Assembly (NCBI GenBank): GCA_019410105.1
Contig: DXTB01000013.1
Span: forward strand, 4,124-15,171
Direction: 5' to 3'
Length of the DNA stretch: 11,048 bases
Source of the DNA: Clostridiales bacterium
Lineage (GTDB): Bacteria; Bacillota_A; Clostridia; Oscillospirales; Oscillospiraceae
Below are positions 1 to 5,913 of the stretch, one piece after another; position 1 is the stretch's first letter, and each line of letters begins with the position of its first letter. The notes beneath the pieces are model-generated. The model saw only the letters and a list, made by a program, of their open reading frames with translations, ran no database searches and had not been told where the DNA came from. Both the position numbers and the translations under genes were made by a program.

Positions 1-11
1 GGAGAGAACGC

Positions 12-1040
12 ATGACCGACATCAAATCCATGAATCTGACCGAGATGGCCGCCTATTTCAAGGAGCTCGGGGAGCCGGTGTTCCGAGCCAAGCAGGTGTT
101 CCAGTGGCTTCACCGGGGCGTATTCTCTTTTGACGAGATGACCAACCTCTCCAAGCCTCTGCGGGAGAAGCTGGCCGCCTCCTGTATCCTCTACGCGCCC
201 CAGGTGGAGCGCAGGCAGGTCTCCTCCCTGGACGGCACCATCAAGTACCTGTGGCGGCTGGGAGACGGAAACTGTATTGAAACGGTTTTGATGCGCTATC
301 ATCATGGGAATACTGTGTGCATCTCCTCTCAGGTGGGATGCCGCATGGGCTGTGCTTTCTGCGCCTCCACACTAGGGGGCAAGGTGCGGGACTTAACACC
401 CGCTGAGATGCTGGATCAGGTGCTTTTCACCCAGATGGACTCCGGAGCCCCGGTCAGCAACATCGTGCTCATGGGCATTGGGGAGCCGCTGGACAACTTC
501 GACACGGTGCTCCGCTTTCTGGAGCTGGTCAACAGCCCCGACGGCCTGAACATCGGTATGCGGCACATCTCGCTGTCCACCTGCGGCCTGACTGAAAAAA
601 TTGACAAATTGGCCGACTATCAGTTACAATTAACGTTGTCTGTGTCCCTGCACGCCCCCGACGACGAAACCCGGAGCCGCATCATGCCGGTCAACCGGAG
701 CGTAGGGGTGGAGAAGCTGTTCGCCGCCTGCCGCCGGTATTTTGAAAAGACCGGCCGACGGATCTCCTATGAATACGCCATGATTGACGGAGTTAACGAC
801 GCCGACTGGCAGGCAGATCTGCTGGCTCGGCACCTGAAGGGGACGCCGGGGCATGTGAACCTGATTCCCCTCAACAATGTGGAGGAGAGCCCCCTCAAGC
901 CCAGCAGGCGGGTGGCGGCCTTCCAGAAGCGGCTGGAGAGCCACGGCATCACCGCTACGGTACGCCGCAAGCTGGGGGGCGATATTGACGCCTCCTGCGG
1001 TCAGCTCCGCCGCAAGACAATGCAGCAGGAACACACTTAA
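12..1040 (+). CDS. rlmN: Dual-specificity 23S rRNA/tRNA adenine-C2 methyltransferase RlmN
   Basis: Radical SAM enzyme of 342 residues, the usual family length. RlmN methylates C2 of A2503 in 23S rRNA and of A37 in some tRNAs, using a methylated cysteine as carrier. Seen directly: the CxxxCxxC iron-sulfur motif at C110, C114 and C117; the SAM-binding GIGEPL at 155-160 (usually GMGEPL); the C-terminal GGDIDASCGQL with C329, matching the methyl-carrying cysteine of the E. coli enzyme; C103, seven residues before the cluster, matching its partner cysteine; and E90 in the ETVLM motif, matching the proposed general base. The ATG start follows GGAGAG by five bases at the window edge. It is the first visible gene of the block, in the same relative place as yloN of Bacillus subtilis. 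Function is read from the motifs with high certainty. Confidence 0.97.
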   Translation: MTDIKSMNLTEMAAYFKELGEPVFRAKQVFQWLHRGVFSFDEMTNLSKPLREKLAASCILYAPQVERRQVSSLDGTIKYLWRLGDGNCIETVLMRYHHGNTVCISSQVGCRMGCAFCASTLGGKVRDLTPAEMLDQVLFTQMDSGAPVSNIVLMGIGEPLDNFDTVLRFLELVNSPDGLNIGMRHISLSTCGLTEKIDKLADYQLQLTLSVSLHAPDDETRSRIMPVNRSVGVEKLFAACRRYFEKTGRRISYEYAMIDGVNDADWQADLLARHLKGTPGHVNLIPLNNVEESPLKPSRRVAAFQKRLESHGITATVRRKLGGDIDASCGQLRRKTMQQEHT

Positions 1041-1114
1041 CATAAGTCGGCTCACGCCTGGCCGCGCAGGGCGTGAACAGAGGCAGACTCGCGCGGGAAA
1101 GAGGCAAGTTCAGT

Positions 1115-1852
1115 ATGATACACGCATGGGGTATTACCGACAAAGGCGCGGTAAGAACACAAAATCAGGACGGTTTCTACTTAGACGTTCCTTCAGAGCA
1201 CCTGGCGGTCGGCGTCGTGTGCGACGGGATGGGCGGGGCCAAGGCGGGCAATATCGCCAGTCTCATCGCCGTGGAAACCTTCGTGGACGCCCTGCAGGGC
1301 ATGCAGCCGGACGGCGATGGCGAGGCCGGGCCAGCCGCCGTTCTTTCGCGGGCGGCGGAGACCGCCAATACGGCAGTCTATCACCGGGCTGTCACCGACC
1401 CGGACTGCCGCGGCATGGGCACCACTATGGTGGCGGCCTTGGTGGTGGAGCAGACCGCTTATCTGCTCAACATCGGAGACAGCCGGGCCTATCACATCAA
1501 TGAAGACGGGATCACCCGCCTGACCCGGGACCACTCGGTGGTGGAGGACATGGTGGCGCGGGGGGACATCACCCCCGAGGAGGCCCGTACTCATCCCCGG
1601 AAGAACCTGATCACCCGGGCACTGGGCTCTGAGGAGCGCATCCGGGCAGATCTGTACGAGAAGGAGCTCCAGCCGGGGGACTTCCTGCTGCTCTGCTCCG
1701 ACGGGCTGAGCAACATCGTCACGGACCAGGAGCTGCTCTACGAGGCCATCCACGGCGGGGAGCCGTCGGACTGCTGCCAGCGCCTGCTCCACATCACTCT
1801 GTCCAGAGGCGCGCCGGACAACGTTACGGCGGTCCTCTTTCAGATCGTTTAA
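1115..1852 (+). CDS. prpC: PP2C-family protein Ser/Thr phosphatase (PrpC/Stp type)
   Basis: Metal-dependent phosphatase of 245 residues that should reverse phosphorylation by the PASTA kinase encoded immediately downstream. PP2C motifs appear in order: RTQNQD at 14-19, CDGMGG at 36-41 with metal ligand D37, GMGTTM, NIGDSRAY, LTRDHS, ITRALG, CSDGLSN with D196, and GAPDNVT with D235. There is no membrane segment, so it is cytosolic. I chose the ATG at 1115 because GAGG lies ten bases upstream and the protein then begins directly with the conserved MIHAWGITDKG. A GTG at 1073 in the same frame would add 14 basic residues but lacks a convincing ribosome binding site. Only 74 bases separate it from rlmN, and the kinase gene begins 16 bases after its stop, so co-transcription is likely. 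The phosphatase-kinase pair is conserved across Firmicutes. Confidence 0.96.
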   Translation: MIHAWGITDKGAVRTQNQDGFYLDVPSEHLAVGVVCDGMGGAKAGNIASLIAVETFVDALQGMQPDGDGEAGPAAVLSRAAETANTAVYHRAVTDPDCRGMGTTMVAALVVEQTAYLLNIGDSRAYHINEDGITRLTRDHSVVEDMVARGDITPEEARTHPRKNLITRALGSEERIRADLYEKELQPGDFLLLCSDGLSNIVTDQELLYEAIHGGEPSDCCQRLLHITLSRGAPDNVTAVLFQIV

Positions 1853-1868
1853 AAGGGGGTAATGAACT

Positions 1869-3998
1869 ATGGATCAGTACATAGGGAAATTACTCGACAA
1901 CCGATATGAGATCATTGAGCGCATCGGGACGGGCGGTATGGCCGTGGTCTACAAGGGGCGGGATCACCGCCTTAACCGCCTGGTGGCGGTGAAGATCCTC
2001 AAGGAGGAGCTGGCCCAGGACGCCGAGTTCCGCCGCCGGTTCCACGATGAGTCCCAGGCCGTTGCCATGCTCTCCCATCCCAACATCATGGCGGTCTACG
2101 ATGTGTCCCACTCCACGGAGCTGGATTACATCGTTATGGAGCTCATCGACGGCATCACCCTCAAGCAGTATATGCAGAAGAAGGGAGGCAAGCTGGCCTG
2201 GCGGGAGGCGCTGCACTTCATCACTCAGATCATGAAGGCCCTCTCCCACGCCCACAGCCGGGGGATTATCCACCGGGATATCAAGCCCCACAACATGATG
2301 GTGCTGCGGGACGGCAGCCTGAAGGTGGCCGATTTCGGCATCGCTCGGCTCACCTCCGCCGCCCAGGCCACCCTGACCCAGGAGGCCCTGGGCTCAGTAC
2401 ACTATATCTCGCCGGAGCAGGCCCGCGGCAGCCATATCGACGCCCGCAGCGATATCTACTCCGCCGGTGTGGTACTCTATGAGATGATCACCGGCCGCCT
2501 GCCCTATGAGGGGGAGTCCCCGGTGGCGGTGGCGATCCAGCACATCAACTCCATTCCGCTCTCCCCACGGGAGATCGACCCAGAGATCCCAGAGGCTCTG
2601 GAGGCCATCACCATGAAAGCTATGGCCTCGGATGTCAACCAGCGCTATGTATCAGCAGACGCCATGCTGGTGGACCTGGAGGAGTTCCGCAAGAATCCCA
2701 GCATCAATTTCGACTATACGCCCGCCGATCTGCTTATCGCCGACGGCGACGAACCCACTCAGATTCTGGGCGCCAACACGCCGCACACCGTGCGTTCCCA
2801 GCCGGCCCATGCCAGCCGGGCCGCGTCGGAGGAGCCCTATGCCCGTCCCACACCGAAGCCCCGCAAAAGCCGTGCGGTTCCCCTTGAGGACGAGGTGGAC
2901 TACGACGATTATCCGGACCGGCGGGATGGGGGCGGCAGCCGTCTGCCCATTATTCTGGCCATTGCAGCAGTGGCCGTGTTTGTAGTCGGCATCGGCGTAT
3001 TTCTCTGGGTCTCCTTCTTCAGCAGCCCGGGGCAGACTGTCTACAATGTCCCTAATCTGGTAGGTAAGACCATCGAGGGAGCGCGGGCGGACAGCGGCGT
3101 AACCGTGGCTCAATTCCAGGTCGTAGAGGGTCAGGAAGTGGACAGCACTTTACCCAAAGGACAGATTGTGAACCAGGACCCGCAATCGGGACGCAACGCT
3201 GCGGCGGGAACCACCATCACTGTCGATATCAGCAACGGCAGCGGCAGCACCGACGTGGAGGAGAACCGGATGCCCAACCTGGTGAATCAGGATAAGCGTC
3301 TGGCCATCAATACCCTGCGGGAACTCGGCTTCACCGAGGAGGCCGGTAATCTGGTTATCCGGGAGGAGACCTCGGAGGATGTAACCAAGGACTATGTGAT
3401 TTCCACCGACCCGGTGGCGGAGACCGATCTGGCCGATGTGGAGAAGGTCACTCTTGTAGTCAGCAGCGGTGTCAAGACGGAAACCTCTGTTATTATCCCG
3501 TTCCTCGGCATGACAGAGCAGGAGGCCCGCGCTAAGGCTGAGGGAACGCTGGGACTGGTGGTCGTATTTGACGAGCCTCAGTACAGCAATGACTACGCCG
3601 AGGGTCTGGTCTGCTGGCAGTCCATCCAGACGGGTACTGAGGTCGATAAGGGTTCCACCATCCATCTGCGCCTGAGCAAAGGGGCAGATCCCTCCACCTC
3701 TCCCGCCCCGGAGATCACCCCGACTCCCACGCCGGGTGTCTCTACTGACCCGGAGGTTTCCCCCACACCAGGCAGCGGAGGTGCGCTGAAGCCCATCAGC
3801 TATACGGTAAATCTGGCCAGCTCCGACAAGGAGACTGTCCGTGTCCGGGTCACAGTCAACGGGCAGGATCAGTTCAATGAGGACGTACAGACCGTACTAG
3901 GCGTCCGGGTGGTAACACTTTATGGAACCGGCTTCCAGCAAGTGGATGTCTATCTTGACGGGCAGCTCTCCGAGACCCGCATGATGAACTTCGGCTGA
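1869..3998 (+). CDS. prkC: Membrane Ser/Thr protein kinase with three PASTA repeats (PrkC/Stk type)
   Basis: Hanks-type kinase of 709 residues. The cytosolic kinase domain (about 12-275) shows the glycine loop GTGGMAVVYKG, K42 in VAVKIL, catalytic HRDIKPHN with D137, DFG at 155-157, a Thr/Ser-bearing activation loop and SPEQA at 181-185. A charged, proline-containing juxtamembrane stretch follows (about 276-357), then one membrane helix at about 359-383. Three extracellular PASTA repeats lie at about 391-457, 466-535 and 540-605. After a Pro/Thr-rich linker (606-634) comes a final beta-rich region of about 70 residues with no family I recognise. In this family PASTA repeats sense muropeptides or lipid II and control growth, cell wall synthesis and, in Bacillus, spore germination. 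GGGGGT lies eight bases before the ATG. The TGA overlaps the rsgA ATG by one base. In B. subtilis the RsgA homologue CpgA is a known PrkC substrate. Confidence 0.97.
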   Translation: MDQYIGKLLDNRYEIIERIGTGGMAVVYKGRDHRLNRLVAVKILKEELAQDAEFRRRFHDESQAVAMLSHPNIMAVYDVSHSTELDYIVMELIDGITLKQYMQKKGGKLAWREALHFITQIMKALSHAHSRGIIHRDIKPHNMMVLRDGSLKVADFGIARLTSAAQATLTQEALGSVHYISPEQARGSHIDARSDIYSAGVVLYEMITGRLPYEGESPVAVAIQHINSIPLSPREIDPEIPEALEAITMKAMASDVNQRYVSADAMLVDLEEFRKNPSINFDYTPADLLIADGDEPTQILGANTPHTVRSQPAHASRAASEEPYARPTPKPRKSRAVPLEDEVDYDDYPDRRDGGGSRLPIILAIAAVAVFVVGIGVFLWVSFFSSPGQTVYNVPNLVGKTIEGARADSGVTVAQFQVVEGQEVDSTLPKGQIVNQDPQSGRNAAAGTTITVDISNGSGSTDVEENRMPNLVNQDKRLAINTLRELGFTEEAGNLVIREETSEDVTKDYVISTDPVAETDLADVEKVTLVVSSGVKTETSVIIPFLGMTEQEARAKAEGTLGLVVVFDEPQYSNDYAEGLVCWQSIQTGTEVDKGSTIHLRLSKGADPSTSPAPEITPTPTPGVSTDPEVSPTPGSGGALKPISYTVNLASSDKETVRVRVTVNGQDQFNEDVQTVLGVRVVTLYGTGFQQVDVYLDGQLSETRMMNFG

Positions 3999-4879
3999 TG
4001 GAAGGGATTATTTTAAAGGCCATCAGCGGCTTCTATTACGTGGACGGCGGAGATGGGGTTCTGGTCGCCTGCCGCGGAAGGGGAAAGTTCCGCCATCAGA
4101 GGATCACCCCCCTGGTGGGGGACAAGGTCATCTTCACCCCTCTGGATAACGGGGCGGGGATTCTCGATGAAATCCTGCCCCGCAGGAACGAATTTCAGCG
4201 ACCGGCGGTGGCCAACATTGATCAGCTCGTAGTCATTGCCTCCGGCGCCATTCCAGTTACCGACCCATTCCTGATTGACCGCGTGGTTTCCATTGCGGAG
4301 GGGCGGAACTGCCAGCCGGTCATCTGCATCAACAAGTGCGACCTGGATGCGGCGGAGGAGCTCTACCAGACCTACCGCGCTGCCGGGTTCCCCACCCTCC
4401 GGGTGAGCGCCGAGACAGGGGAGGGACTGGAGGAGCTCTCTGGGGCAATTGCTGGAAAGGCTTCTGCCTTTACAGGAAATTCCGGTGTGGGCAAATCCAG
4501 CATACTCAACGCCCTGGAGCCCGGCTTCCGCCTCCAGGTGGGGGAGGTCTCCGACAAGCTGGGCCGTGGCCGCCATACTACCCGCCATGTGGAGCTGTTT
4601 CGGCTCCGCTCCGGCGCCATTGTGGCAGATACCCCCGGCTTCTCCTCCTTCGACACGGAGGAGATAGAGCTCCGTCGCCCTGAGGAACTGCAATATACCT
4701 TTCGGGAGTTCGCCCCTTATCTGGAGCAATGCCGATTCACCGGCTGTTCTCATGTAAAGGAAAAGGGCTGTGCAGTTCTTGCTGCGGTAAAGGCTGGAGA
4801 GATCGCCCCCAGCCGTCACGCCAGCTATGTACGGCTGTATCAGCAGGCAAAGGAAGTGCCCGAATGGGAACGGAAATGA
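3998..4879 (+). CDS. rsgA: Ribosome small-subunit maturation GTPase RsgA
   Basis: Circularly permuted GTPase of 293 residues acting late in 30S assembly. The G motifs occur in the permuted order typical of the family: G4 NKCD at 112-115, then the P-loop GNSGVGKSS at 160-168, then G3 DTPG at 211-214. An N-terminal OB-fold (about 1-65) precedes them. The C-terminal zinc site is intact, with C245, C250, H252 and C258 in the CRFTGCSH...C pattern. The basic GRGRHTTRH stretch at 189-197 matches the switch region. The ATG shares one base with the kinase stop (TGATG), and the stop overlaps the next gene, so translation is probably coupled on both sides. Nothing is missing or truncated. Confidence 0.97.
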   Translation: MEGIILKAISGFYYVDGGDGVLVACRGRGKFRHQRITPLVGDKVIFTPLDNGAGILDEILPRRNEFQRPAVANIDQLVVIASGAIPVTDPFLIDRVVSIAEGRNCQPVICINKCDLDAAEELYQTYRAAGFPTLRVSAETGEGLEELSGAIAGKASAFTGNSGVGKSSILNALEPGFRLQVGEVSDKLGRGRHTTRHVELFRLRSGAIVADTPGFSSFDTEEIELRRPEELQYTFREFAPYLEQCRFTGCSHVKEKGCAVLAAVKAGEIAPSRHASYVRLYQQAKEVPEWERK

Positions 4880-5508
4880 AGCGCGCACTGCTTTTCGGCT
4901 CAGTCCCCTGCGGAGACGGGGCCTTTCTCCGCCCTTATCTGGACGGAGGCGGATGGACGGTCTTCTGTGCCGACGGCGGGGTACGCAACGCCCGTGCGGC
5001 CGGACTGCGGCCGGACTATCTGATCGGCGACTGGGACTCCGGCGGTGCGCCGGAGGGCGATGTCCCCTGCATCACGCTTCCGGTGGAAAAGGATATGACA
5101 GACCTCCAGGCAGCGGTGGATCAGGCACTGGAGCTGGATTACCGGGAGCTCCTGCTGTGCGGCTGTACTGGGGGACGGCTGGACCATACCGCCTCCAACT
5201 TGGTGCTTCTGGAGTGGATCGCCGACCACGGCGGCCGGGCTCTGTTGGTGGATGCCGATAATGAGGTGCGCCTGCTGGACAGCGGAGTGCTGCGGCTAAC
5301 CAACCGTCCCTGCTATCACTACCTCTCTCTGGTTCCTCTGGATCGCCGCGTGACCGGCGTCACCCTGCGGGGACTCAAATATCCGCTGACCGACGCGGTA
5401 CTCACTCGCGGCGACACCCTCTCAGTGAGTAATGAGCCGCTGGGCGACGAGGTGGAGATCTGCCTTTCCGCCGGCCGCGCCCTGCTGATCCGGAGCCAGC
5501 GCGTCTAA
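4864..5508 (+). CDS. thiN: Thiamine pyrophosphokinase
   Basis: Transfers pyrophosphate from ATP to thiamine to give the cofactor thiamine diphosphate. Seen directly, numbering from the chosen start (214 residues): ADGG at 36-39, DYLIGDWDS at 51-59, EKDMTD at 75-80, TGGRLDHTASN at 102-112 and the C-terminal SNE at 189-191, all signatures of this family. Two starts are close. The ATG at 4864 has AGGAAG seven bases upstream and is preferred. The ATG at 4876 overlaps the rsgA stop as ATGA and gives a protein four residues shorter. An ATG at 4729 in the same frame lies deep inside rsgA and is rejected. The gene overlaps rsgA, so the two are probably translated from one message. In B. subtilis rpe lies between them; here it does not. 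Confidence 0.95.
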   Translation: MGTEMKRALLFGSVPCGDGAFLRPYLDGGGWTVFCADGGVRNARAAGLRPDYLIGDWDSGGAPEGDVPCITLPVEKDMTDLQAAVDQALELDYRELLLCGCTGGRLDHTASNLVLLEWIADHGGRALLVDADNEVRLLDSGVLRLTNRPCYHYLSLVPLDRRVTGVTLRGLKYPLTDAVLTRGDTLSVSNEPLGDEVEICLSAGRALLIRSQRV

Positions 5509-5523
5509 TGAACTGGGAACCCT

Positions 5524-5580
5524 TGGCCGCCTCCTGCGTATACTGGTACAGAACCAGTTGCGAAAGGAGGCGGCCATTTT
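5524..5580 (+). promoter_or_regulatory. Nested hairpin covering the ribosome binding site of the 56-residue gene
   Basis: Bases 5524-5535 (TGGCCGCCTCCT) pair perfectly with 5565-5576 (AGGAGGCGGCCA), a 12-bp GC-rich stem. Inside it ACTGGT (5542-5547) pairs with ACCAGT (5553-5558) around a five-base loop. The 3' arm contains the AGGAGG ribosome binding site of the next gene, and TTTT follows the stem. In a message read through from thiN the site would be buried, and the stem plus T-run could also act as a weak terminator. The structure is clear from the sequence; its regulatory role is inferred. Confidence 0.6.
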
Positions 5581-5749
5581 GACGCTACAAACCAGAAAGC
5601 GCCTGGGAACGGCAGCGCTGTGCGTGGGGGGTGCAGCCCTGCTGCTCCATCCGGCCTGTCTGATCGCCTTCGGTGCGGGTGCTTGGGCGGGCAGCCGGGG
5701 CAGAGACTGGCTCAAACGAATTTGGGATGACAGGGAGGCTGTGCTATGA
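5579..5749 (+). CDS. Small single-span membrane protein of unknown function upstream of spoVM
   Basis: A 56-residue protein whose family I do not recognise. It has a short basic N-terminus (TLQTRKR), a hydrophobic, Gly/Ala/Leu-rich stretch at about 11-38 able to span a membrane or form a hairpin in it, and a charged tail with RGRDWLKRIWDDRE that could form an amphipathic helix. The TTG start is chosen because AAAGGAGG lies exactly eight bases upstream; a TTG at 5558 has no such site. The stop overlaps the spoVM start as ATGA, so the two are likely translationally coupled. That overlap, the strong ribosome binding site and the lack of a competing frame make it a real gene. A role in spore formation is inferred from position only. 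Confidence 0.75.
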   Translation: MTLQTRKRLGTAALCVGGAALLLHPACLIAFGAGAWAGSRGRDWLKRIWDDREAVL

Positions 5750-5823
5750 AGATCGTCGTGGTTAAATCACCCAAAGCGCTGCGCGGAATACTCAAGACCA
5801 TTTTCGGCATCCGGGGCGCATGA
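5746..5823 (+). CDS. spoVM: Stage V sporulation protein M (25-residue membrane-curvature peptide)
   Basis: A gene of only 25 codons plus stop. The peptide starts MKIVVVKSPKALRG and ends with a hydrophobic/basic helix containing ILKTIFGIR. This matches the SpoVM pattern: Met-Lys, a hydrophobic run, Lys7, a lone proline at position 9 (the residue known to matter for curvature recognition in Bacillus), then an amphipathic helix. Bacillus SpoVM has 26 residues. AGGGAGG lies seven bases before the ATG, and the start overlaps the upstream stop as ATGA. Its place right after thiN, separated only by the small membrane gene, is the same as in B. subtilis, and sipL and spoIVA follow. Known role: it inserts into the convex outer forespore membrane and recruits SpoIVA. 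The identification rests on sequence pattern and synteny together. Confidence 0.88.
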   Translation: MKIVVVKSPKALRGILKTIFGIRGA

Positions 5824-5830
5824 GCCACGG

Positions 5831-5859
5831 GCATAGTCTTCCCACCTTGTACATATAGT
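5831..5859 (+). promoter_or_regulatory. Predicted sigma-E promoter of sipL
   Basis: GCATAGT at 5831-5837, then 14 bases, then CATATAGT at 5852-5859. The sigma-E consensus as known from Bacillus is roughly GMATATT-N14-CATACAHT, so the -35 matches 6 of 7, the -10 matches 6 of 8 and the spacing is exact. Transcription would start near 5866, about 48 bases before the sipL start. sipL is a sigma-E target in Clostridioides difficile. The same architecture precedes spoIVA. Confidence 0.6.
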
Positions 5860-5913
5860 TCTGTAGCAGAATGCATGAAAAAGGGCTACGGCCCGTACAA
5901 GGAGTGGAACGCT

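Noticed and set aside
1052..1076. A 7-bp hairpin TCACGCC/GGCGTGA between rlmN and the phosphatase gene, considered as a terminator.
   Set aside because: The loop is 11 bases and no T-tract follows. The gene order is a conserved co-transcribed block, so it is at most a minor RNA structure.
1073..1114. Upstream GTG start extending the phosphatase by 14 residues.
   Set aside because: The added residues are not part of the PP2C fold and there is no properly spaced ribosome binding site. The ATG at 1115 has one and starts at the conserved N-terminus.
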